A stretch of 64,000 nucleotides of DNA from Mycobacteroides sp. LB1 (GTDB lineage: Bacteria > Actinomycetota > Actinomycetes > Mycobacteriales > Mycobacteriaceae): NCBI RefSeq assembly GCF_013449725.1, contig NZ_JACCFF010000007.1:1-64000 (forward strand), in the 5' to 3' direction. The stretch's first letter is position 1. Each line of letters starts with the position of its first letter. Shown here in pieces: positions 15,558 through 24,820 of this stretch. The position numbers were made by a program, and so were the translations under genes. The notes beneath the pieces were generated by a model. It saw nothing but the letters and a program-made list of their open reading frames with translations, was not told where the DNA came from and did no database searches.

Positions 15558-17111
15558 TCAGCGCCAGCTGGGCAGCCACATCTCCATGTTCCACATGAAC
15601 TGTGAGATGGCGGCCCCGGTGAGGATGGGATAGAGCCACGCGAAGTTGGTGACCACCACCGCCAGATAGAACGTTGCGATGAACATTCGCAACGATTTTC
15701 GCTCTGGGTTGGCAACAGGTTTACGCAAGAAGTCGCCGATGATGAACGCGATCATCATCACCAGGAACGGGATCATCGGGGTGGCATAGAAGAAGTACAT
15801 CTGCCGGTCGATATTGATGAACCACGGCAGCCACCCCGCGCAGTATCCGACGAGTGCTGCCGCATAGCGCCAGTCGCGCCGGATCAGTGCCGCCCACAAG
15901 GCCCACAACAGCACCGGAACCGCCAACCACCAGATGGCCGGGGTGCCGACCAACAGCACCGCGCGCACACAGGAATTGGCGCCACAGCCGGGGATGTTCT
16001 TTTCCTCGATGGCATAGAGCAGCGGTCGCAGCGACATCGGCCACGTCCACGGTTTCGATTCCCACGGATGGTGATTCCCATTGGCATTGGTCAGCGTCGA
16101 ATGGAATGTGTACACGCTGTGCGTGTAGTACCAGAGGGATCGGATGGCATCGGGCAGCCAGCCGCCGAGGCCGATCTGGCGTCCCTCGGCGTGCCGGTTG
16201 ATACCCGTCTCGGAAGCGAACCACGACCAATACGAGGCCAGGTACACGACGAATGGAATGACCAGCAGCGCATACAGGGCGGGTCCTAGATCGCGCAGCA
16301 GGGTGCCGGCCCATGGTCGCTGTACCCCATACGCGCGCCGTGCCGCGATGTCGAACGCGATGCACAGCACCCCGAAGAACGCGATGAAGTAGAGCCCCGA
16401 CCACTTTGTGCCGCAGGCCAATCCGAGCAGGATTCCGGCGCCGAAACGCCACCAGCGCACACCGAGGCGTGGGCCCCACGCCGTCTCGCCAATGCGTCCG
16501 TCGAGATACGCGTTGTACAGCCGTTCCCGAACTTGATCCCGGTCGACGATCAGCGCGCCAAAGGCGGCGACCACGAAGAGCACCTGGTACGCGTCGAGCA
16601 GCGCGGTGCGTGCGGTGACGAAGCTGACCCCGTCCGCGATCAGCAGCACCCCGGCGATGGCGCCCACCATGGTGGACCGGCCGATCCGTCGGGCGATGCG
16701 GGCGACCAGCAGCACAAGGATCGTGCCCGAGAGGGCGGCCGCGAATCGCCAGCCGAAAGAGTTGTATCCGAACAGCCATTCGCCGATGGCGATCATCTGT
16801 TTGCCGATGGGCGGATGCACCACGAGCCCGTAGCCGGGATTGTCCTCGACGCCGTTATTGGTGACGACCTGCCAGCCCTGCGGCACGTAGTGCTTCTCGT
16901 CGAAGACGGGGGTGCCGCGATCTGTGAGCGCTCCGAGATTGATGAACCGGGTGAGCGCCGCGATCGCCGTGATGACGGCGGTCATCACCCAGCCCTGCAG
17001 CCGGTCGGTGGGTCCGAAGTCCGCGGCCGGTATGCGGGGCCCGGGGGACTCGGTGCTGCCTGAGCTCCGACACGTCTCCCCCGAGGGGGGCAGGGTTGCG
17101 GGCGCGGTCAC
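15558..17111 (-). CDS. pmt: Polyprenol-phosphate-mannose protein O-mannosyltransferase
   Basis: A 517-residue membrane glycosyltransferase of family GT39 that transfers mannose from polyprenyl-phosphomannose to Ser/Thr of secreted proteins during Sec export. The first luminal loop has the catalytic acidic motif: GTPVFDEKHYVPQGWQVV, followed by VVHPPIGKQMIA. About ten or eleven membrane helices follow, with SKPWTWPMSLRP in a long loop and PWFINIDRQMYFFYATPMIP near the C-terminus. It matches Rv1002c in type and position. ATG at 17111; divergent from rsmI, sharing an ~85-base promoter gap. Confidence 0.95.
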   Translation of the reverse strand: MTAPATLPPSGETCRSSGSTESPGPRIPAADFGPTDRLQGWVMTAVITAIAALTRFINLGALTDRGTPVFDEKHYVPQGWQVVTNNGVEDNPGYGLVVHPPIGKQMIAIGEWLFGYNSFGWRFAAALSGTILVLLVARIARRIGRSTMVGAIAGVLLIADGVSFVTARTALLDAYQVLFVVAAFGALIVDRDQVRERLYNAYLDGRIGETAWGPRLGVRWWRFGAGILLGLACGTKWSGLYFIAFFGVLCIAFDIAARRAYGVQRPWAGTLLRDLGPALYALLVIPFVVYLASYWSWFASETGINRHAEGRQIGLGGWLPDAIRSLWYYTHSVYTFHSTLTNANGNHHPWESKPWTWPMSLRPLLYAIEEKNIPGCGANSCVRAVLLVGTPAIWWLAVPVLLWALWAALIRRDWRYAAALVGYCAGWLPWFINIDRQMYFFYATPMIPFLVMMIAFIIGDFLRKPVANPERKSLRMFIATFYLAVVVTNFAWLYPILTGAAISQFMWNMEMWLPSWR

Positions 17112-17197
17112 ACGGTCGATCGTAGGGGAGGACTCCGGTGCGGCAATCTAGGTCCGGCGGGCAGGAGCGCGGCGACCTGGGGATCTAAACTGCCGGG

Positions 17198-18031
17198 ATG
17201 GGGAACTTGCTGTTGGCGGCGACACCGCTGGGGGAGCCTGGGGATGCATCGCCTCGACTGCGTGAGGCGCTGGCCAAGACCTCGGTGGTGGCCGCCGAGG
17301 ACACCCGGCGTGTTCGGGCGCTCGCCAAGTCGCTGGACGTACAGATCAGCGGGCAGATCATCAGCTTCTACGACCAGAACGAGGCCAGCCGCATCGAACC
17401 GCTGCTGGCCGATCTACACGCCGGGTATGACGTGCTGGTGGTCACCGATGCGGGGATGCCGTCGATCAGCGACCCGGGTTACCGCTTGGTCGCGGCATGC
17501 GTCAAAGAGGGGATAACGATCAAGTGTCTGCCCGGGCCTTCGGCGGTGACGACGGCGTTGGCCGTATCGGGGCTCCCGGTGGACCGATTCTGTTTCGAGG
17601 GATTTGCGCCCCGCAAGCAGGGACCCCGCAAGCGCTGGTTGGCCGCGCTTGTGACCGAGCCACGCACCTGCGTGTTCTTCGAGTCGCCGCGACGGCTGGC
17701 CGACACCCTGGCCGATGCGGTGGAGGTGCTGGGGCCGGAGCGCCGCGCGGCGGTATGTCGCGAGCTGACCAAAACGCATGAAGAGGTGCTGCGTGGCACG
17801 CTGCGCGAGTTGGCCGCGTGGGCCGAGGGCGACGTGCTGGGGGAGATCACCGTGGTGCTCGACGGCGGCGGCCCGCCGGTTCCCGAAATCGACGTCCTGG
17901 TGGCCAGGGTGGAGGAGTTGACGGACGACGGGATGGGGCTGCGTGAGTCCTGCGCGAAGGCCATCGGGGAGTCCGGCGCGACGCTGTCGCGACGCGACCT
18001 TTACGACGCGGTCGTCAAAGCGCGGGTTTAA
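17198..18031 (+). CDS. rsmI: 16S rRNA (cytidine-1402-2'-O)-methyltransferase RsmI
   Basis: A 277-residue SAM-dependent methyltransferase of the tetrapyrrole-methylase fold. It 2'-O-methylates C1402 in the 16S decoding centre, together with RsmH. Signatures are LLAATPLGEPGDASPRLREA, the ALAKSL helix, VVTDAGMPSISDPGYRLVAA and LPGPSAVTTALAVSGLP, then FEGFAPRKQGPRKRWL. Length is normal. ATG at 17198. The last 17 bases overlap the end of the convergent pabB. Rv1003 counterpart. Confidence 0.96.
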   Translation: MGNLLLAATPLGEPGDASPRLREALAKTSVVAAEDTRRVRALAKSLDVQISGQIISFYDQNEASRIEPLLADLHAGYDVLVVTDAGMPSISDPGYRLVAACVKEGITIKCLPGPSAVTTALAVSGLPVDRFCFEGFAPRKQGPRKRWLAALVTEPRTCVFFESPRRLADTLADAVEVLGPERRAAVCRELTKTHEEVLRGTLRELAAWAEGDVLGEITVVLDGGGPPVPEIDVLVARVEELTDDGMGLRESCAKAIGESGATLSRRDLYDAVVKARV

Positions 18032-19268
18032 GCGCTGCCATCGCCGTGAGGTCGACGGTGGCGGCCGCCTTGTGTAGACATTCCTGCCATTCGGCGTCGA
18101 CGTCGGAGTCGGCGGTGATGCCCCCGCCCACGCCGAGAACGGCGGTGCCGTCGGGTGCGATTTCCACGGTGCGGATCGCGACGTTGAGTTCTAGGCCGGC
18201 TGCGGGAGACATCATGCCGACGGTGCCGCAGTACACCCCCCGATGCTGTGTTTCCCATTGGCGAAGCAGCTGGCGTGCACGGGTTTTCGGTGTTCCGGTC
18301 ACCGACGCGGGTGGGAATGTAGCGGTAAGGAGGTCGCCGGCGGTGGTTTCCAAAGGCACCTGGGCTGCGACGGTGGACATCAAGTGCCACACGCCGGGCG
18401 CCGGGTAGACCGCGAGAAGTTCGGGGACCGTGACGGTTCCGGTGACGGCGATGCGCCCCAGGTCGTTGCGCACCAGATCGGTGATCATGATGTTCTCGGC
18501 GACATCCTTGACCGAGGTCAACAGTGCTGCGGGATTCTCGGTCGCGGCCAGTGTGCCCTTGATGGGGCTGGACCGAACATCGATACCGTTGCGTTGCAAG
18601 AACAGTTCGGGGGACAACGAAGCGACTGCACCCCATGCGCCGGATACGAAGGCCGCGCGCGCCGGTGCGGTCTGGGCGACCGCGTCGGCGAAGAAGTCCA
18701 GCGGGTCGCCCGCGAGCGCGCCGCGGAACTGGGTGCAGACACAGGCTTGGTACACCTCGCCGGCCGCGATGGCTTCCAGACAGCGGCCGACCGCGATGCG
18801 ATGGTGTTCGCGCTCAGGTGCCGTCCAGTCGATGCACCACGGCAGCGGATCTTGAGATTGCGTGACTGCGTGGAGTATCCACTCAGGACAGTACCTATCG
18901 AGAAGGCTTTCGTACCACCAGCATTCGTCACTGTCGAGGCGTAGCACCGCTTCGGTCCAGCCGCCGGCCGCCGCCGGGAGTCGTCGAGCCTCGCTCCTTG
19001 AGGTCAGGTCCGGATATCCGAGGTAGCCGATCCAGCCGCCCCCCACGGCACCCGGCGGAACAGGGCCCACGTCAGACACTTTGTCGCTGAACGCTTGTCG
19101 CGGCAGCACAGGGCGAGCGGACAATGCGGGCGCGATGATTGCCTGAGAGCCGAACCAGGATCCGGTCAATGCCGCCGGTGATGGTCGGCCCGTCTCGGCT
19201 GCCGCGACGGCGATGGCGCGCAGCACGGTCGGCGCGGGGCCGAGGTCGCCGAGCTGCTGAACGCGCAT
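18015..19268 (-). CDS. pabB: Aminodeoxychorismate synthase component I
   Basis: A 417-residue chorismate-binding enzyme that, with a PabA glutaminase encoded elsewhere, converts chorismate to 4-amino-4-deoxychorismate for folate synthesis. The chorismate-binding domain occupies about residues 150-410: AGEVYQACVCTQF, SPELFLQRNG, RSSPIKGTLAATENP, ENIMITDLVRNDLGRI, ATFPPASVTGTPK and YCGTVGMMSP. The N-terminal region is shorter than in anthranilate synthase, fitting PabB. The start ATG at 19268 begins MRVQQLGDLG. It follows a GNAT gene by four bases, so the two are likely co-transcribed. Confidence 0.94.
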   Translation of the reverse strand: MRVQQLGDLGPAPTVLRAIAVAAAETGRPSPAALTGSWFGSQAIIAPALSARPVLPRQAFSDKVSDVGPVPPGAVGGGWIGYLGYPDLTSRSEARRLPAAAGGWTEAVLRLDSDECWWYESLLDRYCPEWILHAVTQSQDPLPWCIDWTAPEREHHRIAVGRCLEAIAAGEVYQACVCTQFRGALAGDPLDFFADAVAQTAPARAAFVSGAWGAVASLSPELFLQRNGIDVRSSPIKGTLAATENPAALLTSVKDVAENIMITDLVRNDLGRIAVTGTVTVPELLAVYPAPGVWHLMSTVAAQVPLETTAGDLLTATFPPASVTGTPKTRARQLLRQWETQHRGVYCGTVGMMSPAAGLELNVAIRTVEIAPDGTAVLGVGGGITADSDVDAEWQECLHKAAATVDLTAMAALKPAL

Positions 19269-19272
19269 CGGT

Positions 19273-20091
19273 CTAGTTTCGCAGACCCTTCACCAGGATC
19301 GCGCGGGTGTACAACAGGGAGAAGCCCTGGCGCTGGGTGTTCTGCTGGGATGCGGAACCGGGCTGGGTGGTGACCACCGCCAAGTCCGCACCGGCCTGCG
19401 CGGCGTCGTGCAGCCGGGTTGTCAGCAGAGCTGTCTGGATACCGCGACGACGATGTGGGGCAGCGGTGGCCGCACCGTTGAGCTGTGCGATGCCGTCGAG
19501 GGCACGCATGCTGGCGCCGCCGGCAATCGCTCCGTCACGTAGTGCGATGTAGCGCTGCTCCCCCGCAACGGTGGAGAGCGCCTCGATGGCGCGGGATAGC
19601 ACCTCCCGCGGGAACGATTCGTGGGACGGGACCCCTTGCTCATCGGGTACGGCAAATCCTTCGACCACCACATCGAGCCAGCTGGACAGCTCATCGTTCC
19701 CGCTGTGCCGCACCGTGATGCCGTCGGGAACCACCGGCGCCGCAATGTCGCGGAGTGTCAGGCCCAGTACGTCCTCGAAGGACACCAGTCGATAGCCTCG
19801 ACGGGTCAGCAGCTCGCAGACGGCGGGATCGCCCAGGCTCGCCACCTCGGCCTGAACCGGGGTGTGGCGCGCGGCGAACTCCTGCTCAATGGCGTCCAGC
19901 TCGGATTCTGTTGGCACACCGTTGAACCCGAGCCCGGCGATCTTGTTCAGGGGCGCGTCCGGCGCGGCGAACGACGCGACGCCGCCGGCCAGCGACATCA
20001 CAAGGCCGTTCTCGTACCTCGCGGTTCCCGCGGCAATGGTGTCGGCTTCGGCGCGTTCGATGCGCGCAGCCATCTCGATATCACAGAACAT
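19273..20091 (-). CDS. GNAT-family N-acetyltransferase
   Basis: A 272-residue protein. The C-terminal half is a recognisable acetyltransferase: LRDGAIAGGASMRALDGIAQL followed by AAPHRRRGIQTALLTTRLHD (acetyl-CoA loop) and VVTTQPGSASQQNTQRQGF. The N-terminal half (ERAEADTIAAGTARYENG ... SELDAIEQEF) is diverged and may be a second GNAT-like domain for substrate recognition. Substrate unknown. Four bases separate its stop from the pabB start, so it likely leads a small operon with pabB. Confidence 0.87.
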   Translation of the reverse strand: MFCDIEMAARIERAEADTIAAGTARYENGLVMSLAGGVASFAAPDAPLNKIAGLGFNGVPTESELDAIEQEFAARHTPVQAEVASLGDPAVCELLTRRGYRLVSFEDVLGLTLRDIAAPVVPDGITVRHSGNDELSSWLDVVVEGFAVPDEQGVPSHESFPREVLSRAIEALSTVAGEQRYIALRDGAIAGGASMRALDGIAQLNGAATAAPHRRRGIQTALLTTRLHDAAQAGADLAVVTTQPGSASQQNTQRQGFSLLYTRAILVKGLRN

Positions 20092-20132
20092 GTGGGTGAT
20101 TGTGTCCGAAGATCCGCCCCGACCGCCACCGG

Positions 20133-21017
20133 TTATCTGCTGATGTGGCGCGCTGTTTCGGCGGTGGCCAGCTTGTCGGGATTGCGGATCGCGAAAACAT
20201 GCGCCACCTTGCCATCCGTGATCGAGACGGCAAGTACGGCGTCAAGACGTCCTTCGCTGTAGATCAGCAGGGCGGGCATGCTGTTGTAGGTGCTCAGCTC
20301 CAGGCGGACATCGGGGAATGAGGCGGCCGCCCGCGAGAGCCCGATCGCGACGCGTGCCACTCTGTCGGCCCCGTACACCGGACGCCGTGCGGCACTGACC
20401 TTGCCGCCGCCGTCGGATGTCCACACCGCGTCGGGGGCCAGCATTTCCACCAGCGCCTCGACATCGCCGCCGGCGGCGGCCAGCAGGAACTTGGTGGTTA
20501 GTTCTTCGGTCTGCTGGTCGGTGGGGGTGAACCGGCGCCGGCGTGACTGCACATGCTCTCGGGCGCGGTGCGCCATCTGACGCACCGCGGCCTCCGATTT
20601 GCATACGGTGGAAGCGATTTCGCTGTAGTCGAAGCCGAAGACCTCTCGCATGACGAATACCGCACGCTCGTCCGGTGCCAGGGTTTCTAACACCACGAGC
20701 ATCGCCATCGACACCGATTCGGCCAGGACGACATCGGTCGAGGCGTCGTCCTCGGCCACCCGCATGGGTTCGGGCAGCCACGGCCCCACGTATTCCTCGC
20801 GCCGACGGCTATTGGCACGCAAGGTGTTCAGCGATTGGCGGCTGACGATCTGCGCCAGATACGCCTTGGTGTCTGTCACCGTGTCCAGGTCCACCTGCGC
20901 CCACCGCAGATAGCTCTCCTGCAGGACATCATCGGCTTCGGTTGCCGACCCGAGCATCTCGTACGCGATGGTGAACAGCAGTGGGCGCAGGTGGGTGAAC
21001 AGGTCGGCGTGATTCAT
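20133..21017 (-). CDS. ECF41 sigma factor with fused SnoaL-like domain (SigJ-like)
   Basis: A 294-residue RNA polymerase sigma factor. Region 2 lies at about 8-75 (YEMLGSATEADDVLQESYLRW), region 4 at about 110-165 (LAPDERAVFVMREVFGFDYS ...), and a SnoaL_2-type domain at about 175-285. The C-terminal domain has the ECF41 hallmarks DGGGK (about 203) and NPDKL (about 280). ECF41 factors have no anti-sigma; the fused domain controls their own activity, and they transcribe the adjacent oxidoreductase-type gene. That gene is at 21022-22179, ending four bases upstream, and an ECF41-type promoter precedes it. The sigma gene is therefore probably autoregulated by read-through. Confidence 0.94.
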   Translation of the reverse strand: MNHADLFTHLRPLLFTIAYEMLGSATEADDVLQESYLRWAQVDLDTVTDTKAYLAQIVSRQSLNTLRANSRRREEYVGPWLPEPMRVAEDDASTDVVLAESVSMAMLVVLETLAPDERAVFVMREVFGFDYSEIASTVCKSEAAVRQMAHRAREHVQSRRRRFTPTDQQTEELTTKFLLAAAGGDVEALVEMLAPDAVWTSDGGGKVSAARRPVYGADRVARVAIGLSRAAASFPDVRLELSTYNSMPALLIYSEGRLDAVLAVSITDGKVAHVFAIRNPDKLATAETARHISR

Positions 21018-21021
21018 GGCG

Positions 21022-22179
21022 TTAGGCCTCAGAGAGCAGTGCTTCGGTGCGTACGCCGCCCTGGGGCCAGTAGTAGGCCTTCGGATGCTTGGCGGCCTGC
21101 GTCAGGAAGTAAACCGTTCCGCGGCATACCATTTCCTTGATGGCGGCACCGGCACGGCCACCGATGAACAGCTTGCGCGGCGTGTCATCGGCTCGTGAGG
21201 TCTGGATGACAGCGGCGCGGCGTCCGATGCTGACATTCTGCCCGACGAAGATCTGCCCGCCTGCTACCGGCTGCAGCCCGTCGACCAACGCCAGCACCGT
21301 CTTGACCGCCCGCGCGGCAAGCGGACTGGCGGCCTGGCAGCTCATCCGCAGTGGCACGCCCGACGGGCTGGCGGCGTCACCGGCCGCGACAATGCGCGGA
21401 TCGTCGACGCTCACCAGGGTCTCGTCGGTGATCAGCCTCCCGAGCGCGTCTGTGTGTAGTCCGCTGTCCGCAGCCAGTTGCGGCACACCGAAACCTGCGG
21501 TCCATACGGTCAGTGCGCTCGGTAGTTCGCGTCCGTCGGACAGGATCACCGCATGCTCGTCCACCCGGGTGACGGTCGCGGGCAACAGCACCTCCACGCC
21601 CAGCTTGGCCAGCCGCTTGGCCACCGCGCGCCGGGCGGGTTCGCCCATCGAGGGCACCAATTGTGAGCCGCAGATCAGGGTTACCTGTCGTCCAGCCTCG
21701 GCGAGTTCTCCGGCCAGCTCCACGCCGGTAAGTCCCGCGCCGACCACGACGATCGGTGCGTCCGGTGCCAGCCGCTCGTACCGTGCTCGCACCTGCTGCG
21801 CGTGCTCGAACTCATTGATGGAGAACGCGTACTCGGCCGCACCCGGGATGTTGGGGGCCGTCGCGGTACTTCCCACGGCGTACACCAGGTAGTCGTATGG
21901 CAGCACTGCACCCGAGGCCAGTTCCAGCTTTTGACCGCCGGCGTCGATGCGGGTGACCTTGTCGACGACGAGCTGGATCGCCGGATTGAGCAGCTGGTTG
22001 TAGTCGACCGTCGCGCCCCGGTTACCGGCGACCATTTGGTGCAAACGGATCCGCTCGACGAAATGGGGCCGCGGATTGACCAGCGTTACGGTCACGTCTT
22101 GGTTAGCCCGCAGCTGATTCGCCGCCAGGGTTCCCGCGTAACCCCCGCCGATCACGATGACATTGGTTTGTGTGGTCAT
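21022..22179 (-). CDS. FAD-dependent pyridine nucleotide oxidoreductase (NDH-2-like)
   Basis: A 385-residue flavoprotein with two Rossmann motifs: FAD site VIVIGGGYAGTLAANQL at the start and NAD(P)H site IVVVGAGLTGVELAGELAEA near residue 150, plus a second FAD contact (VAAGDAASPSGVPLRMSC) near 265. The family includes type-II NADH dehydrogenases and related quinone or disulfide reductases; no C-terminal membrane anchor is obvious. It precedes the ECF41 sigma gene and carries an ECF41-type promoter 32-58 bases before its ATG, so it is probably the sigma factor target. AAAGGAGTGCACC precedes the ATG. Confidence 0.9.
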   Translation of the reverse strand: MTTQTNVIVIGGGYAGTLAANQLRANQDVTVTLVNPRPHFVERIRLHQMVAGNRGATVDYNQLLNPAIQLVVDKVTRIDAGGQKLELASGAVLPYDYLVYAVGSTATAPNIPGAAEYAFSINEFEHAQQVRARYERLAPDAPIVVVGAGLTGVELAGELAEAGRQVTLICGSQLVPSMGEPARRAVAKRLAKLGVEVLLPATVTRVDEHAVILSDGRELPSALTVWTAGFGVPQLAADSGLHTDALGRLITDETLVSVDDPRIVAAGDAASPSGVPLRMSCQAASPLAARAVKTVLALVDGLQPVAGGQIFVGQNVSIGRRAAVIQTSRADDTPRKLFIGGRAGAAIKEMVCRGTVYFLTQAAKHPKAYYWPQGGVRTEALLSEA

Positions 22180-22210
22180 GGTGCACTCCTTTCATCCTGG
22201 ATGCCCTCAA

Positions 22211-22237
22211 GACACCGGTGGAACGAAATCTGTGACA
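22211..22237 (-). promoter_or_regulatory. ECF41-type promoter upstream of the oxidoreductase
   Basis: On the minus strand TGTCACA (22237-22231), a 16-base spacer and TGTC (22214-22211). The published ECF41 consensus is a TGTCACA -35 and a CGTC -10 at about this spacing, so one base differs. Transcription would start ~25 bases before the oxidoreductase ATG, leaving room for its ribosome site. Confidence 0.72.
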
Positions 22238-22265
22238 GACCGTGACTGGGATCACCCTTGGCGAA

Positions 22266-23816
22266 CTACTTGACCACCTGATACTTGGGGAAAACCCCCG
22301 TGGGCGCGGGCAGGCTCAGCCCCGGCTTCAGGCGTTCACCGATGGACGCAAAGTCGCGCTGATCCTCGGACTGGCCCAAGAGATCCAGCAGCTTGGCGGC
22401 CGAATCGGGCATCACCGGTTGCACCAGCAGCGCGACTATCCGCACCACCTCGAGCGTCGTGAACAGCACCGTGTCGAAGCGCTTCTTATCGGCCGCATCG
22501 TCACTCTTCCCGAGCACCCAGGGTTCTTGGGAAGAGAAGTACCGGTTACTTGCGCCGAGTACTTGCCAGATCGCCTCCAGCGCAAGATGCATGGCGGGCA
22601 CATCGAAATGCGTACGTGCCTGTTCCAGCAGCGCGCCGGCAGCGCCGAGGAGCTCGGTGTCGTGGACGGTGAATTCGCCTGGCTCCGGCACGATTCCGCC
22701 GAGATTCTTGGCCACCATGGAAAGGGACCGCTGAGCCAGGTTGCCCAGCTCGTTGGCGAGGTCGGCGTTGATCCGCCCGATCAGCCCGTCCTCGCTGTAG
22801 CTGCCGTCCTGCCCGAAGGGCACTTCGCGCAGTAGGAAGTAGCGCACCTGGTCCAGGCCGAACGTGTCGACGAGGTTGATCGGGTCAACGACGTTGCCGA
22901 TCGACTTGCTCATCTTCTCGCCCTTGTTGGTGAGGAAGCCGTGCGCGAAAACCCGCTTGGGCAGCTCGATTCCGGCCGACATCAAGAAGGCGGGCCAGTA
23001 CACGGTGTGGAATCGGATGATGTCCTTGCCGATCATGTGTACGTCGGCCGGCCAGTACCGCCTGAACGACTCCGATGAGGTGTCTGGGAAGCCCACCCCC
23101 GTCAAATAGTTAGTGAGGGCGTCCACCCACACGTACATGACGTGATCGGGATGGTCGGGTACCGGAACCCCCCAGTCGAAGGTGGTGCGGGAGATGGACA
23201 GATCGCGCAGCCCGCCCGAGACGAAGCTGACGACCTCATTGCGACGCACCACCGGCCCGATGAACTCCGGATGCGCCTCGTAATGCGCCAGCAGCTTGTC
23301 CTGGTAGGCCGACAGCTTGAAGAAGTAGGAATGCTCCTCGGTCCAGTCGACGGGGGTGCCCGTCGCGGTGGCGGTGCGAGTGCCATCGGGGGCGACGGTG
23401 GTCTCGGCGTCTGTGTAGTACGCCTCGTCGCGCACCGAGTACCAGCCGGAGTAGGTGTCGAGGTAAATGTCGCCGTTATCGGCCATCTTGCGCCAGAGCG
23501 CCTTGGATGCCTCGTAGTGATCCGGGTCGGTAGTACGGATGAATCGGTCGAAGGAGATGTTGAGCTTGCGCTGTAACGCCTCGAAGACATCGGAATTGCG
23601 GCGCGCGAGCTGCGCCGGGAGGATTCCGGCCGCCGCGGCCGCCTGCTCCACCTTCAAACCGTGCTCGTCGGTGCCGGTGAGGTACCGCACATCGAAGCCG
23701 TCCAGCCGCTTGAAGCGGGCGACGGCGTCGGTTGCGACGTACTCGTATGCGTGGCCGACGTGCGGCTCGCCGTTCGGATACGCGATAGCAGTGGTGATGT
23801 AGAACGGATCGGCCAT
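22266..23816 (-). CDS. metG: Methionyl-tRNA synthetase
   Basis: A 516-residue class I aminoacyl-tRNA synthetase that charges tRNA-Met. The N-terminus FYITTAIAYPNGEPHVGHAY contains the HIGH-equivalent motif, TGTDEHGLKVEQAA the active-site segment, and GEKMSKSIGNVVD the KMSKS loop; the C-terminal helical anticodon domain ends near 515. There is no long tRNA-binding extension, as in the mycobacterial enzyme. I chose ATG at 23816; the frame runs ~108 codons further upstream but that part is antisense to tatD. It is divergent from tatD with a 31-base gap. Confidence 0.97.
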   Translation of the reverse strand: MADPFYITTAIAYPNGEPHVGHAYEYVATDAVARFKRLDGFDVRYLTGTDEHGLKVEQAAAAAGILPAQLARRNSDVFEALQRKLNISFDRFIRTTDPDHYEASKALWRKMADNGDIYLDTYSGWYSVRDEAYYTDAETTVAPDGTRTATATGTPVDWTEEHSYFFKLSAYQDKLLAHYEAHPEFIGPVVRRNEVVSFVSGGLRDLSISRTTFDWGVPVPDHPDHVMYVWVDALTNYLTGVGFPDTSSESFRRYWPADVHMIGKDIIRFHTVYWPAFLMSAGIELPKRVFAHGFLTNKGEKMSKSIGNVVDPINLVDTFGLDQVRYFLLREVPFGQDGSYSEDGLIGRINADLANELGNLAQRSLSMVAKNLGGIVPEPGEFTVHDTELLGAAGALLEQARTHFDVPAMHLALEAIWQVLGASNRYFSSQEPWVLGKSDDAADKKRFDTVLFTTLEVVRIVALLVQPVMPDSAAKLLDLLGQSEDQRDFASIGERLKPGLSLPAPTGVFPKYQVVK

Positions 23817-23847
23817 AGTGGCTGTCACTTTATAGACTGGGAACACC

Positions 23848-24747
23848 ATGACGCCCGGCGATAAACGGCAAGCCCCGCCCGACCGCGTTCGTTCCCGCCC
23901 GCCCGACCCGCTGCCGCTCGCGCCCCTCATCGATGCCCACACCCATTTAGATGCCTGCGGTGCCGACACCGTCGAGGACGTCCGTGCCATCGTCGACCAC
24001 GCCGCGGCGGTCGGAGTGGGGCGTGTGGTGACCGTGGCCGATGACCTGGAGTCGGCGCGGTGGGCGGTGTCGGCCGCCGAGGGCGATGCGCGGGTGTATG
24101 CCGCCGTCGCCCTGCATCCCACGCGCGCGGGCGATCTCACCGACAGCGCACGCGATGAACTGGAAAAGCTCGCTGGACATCCTCGCGTCGTGGCGATCGG
24201 GGAGACCGGTTTGGATCTGTATTGGCCGGGTCGATTGGAGGGTTGTGCGGAGCCGTCGGTTCAGCGCGAAGCATTTGCTTGGCATATCGAGCTGGCTAAG
24301 CGGACGGGCAAGCCGCTGATGATTCACAACCGTGACGCCGATGCCGAAGTGCTCGACGTGCTGAAGTCGGAGGGCGCGCCGCCCTCGGTTATCTTCCACT
24401 GCTTTTCATCGGACGCCGAAATGGCGAAAAAGTGCGTCGCTGAGGGTTGGATCTTGAGTCTGTCGGGGACGGTGAGTTTCAAGAATGCACGCGCCCTGCG
24501 CGAGGCAGCTGCGCTCATTCCCGACGAACAGCTGCTGGTAGAGACGGACGCGCCCTACCTGACACCGCATCCGTATCGGGGTGCGCCCAACGAGTCGTAT
24601 TGCCTGCCGTACACCGTTCGTGCGCTCGCGGAAATAACCGGGCAACGTGCCGAGCGATTAGCCGCCGCATCCACCGCGACGGCCATCAGGGTGTTCAAGA
24701 TTGTTGATGAGTTGCCTCCGTGCGATGCTTTCGTTACCGTGTCGTGA
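23848..24747 (+). CDS. tatD: TatD-family metal-dependent DNase
   Basis: A 299-residue amidohydrolase-fold nuclease. Metal-site motifs are LIDAHTHLDACG near residue 30, AIGETGLDLYW near 115, the His of MIHNRDAD near 158, FHCFSSD near 183 and VETDAPYLTPHPYRG near 238. TatD proteins are 3'-5' exonucleases or D-aminoacyl hydrolase-like enzymes linked to DNA repair; they are not part of Tat export. The N-terminal 25 residues are Pro/Arg-rich, so a later start is possible. It is followed by rpfB and ksgA, as in Rv1008-Rv1010. Confidence 0.94.
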   Translation: MTPGDKRQAPPDRVRSRPPDPLPLAPLIDAHTHLDACGADTVEDVRAIVDHAAAVGVGRVVTVADDLESARWAVSAAEGDARVYAAVALHPTRAGDLTDSARDELEKLAGHPRVVAIGETGLDLYWPGRLEGCAEPSVQREAFAWHIELAKRTGKPLMIHNRDADAEVLDVLKSEGAPPSVIFHCFSSDAEMAKKCVAEGWILSLSGTVSFKNARALREAAALIPDEQLLVETDAPYLTPHPYRGAPNESYCLPYTVRALAEITGQRAERLAAASTATAIRVFKIVDELPPCDAFVTVS

Positions 24748-24820
24748 TCACATTGCCGGGGCTGGTCACCGTTGACGTCCGGTATCAAGGCACCGAAACG
24801 AACGCAGGAATCTCCTACTC

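Noticed and set aside
23817..24140. N-terminal extension of metG
   Set aside because: Overlaps and is antisense to tatD; the family start is MADPFYITT at 23816.
24748..24820. Riboswitch upstream of rpfB
   Set aside because: The gap is only 73 bases and no conserved riboswitch core was seen.
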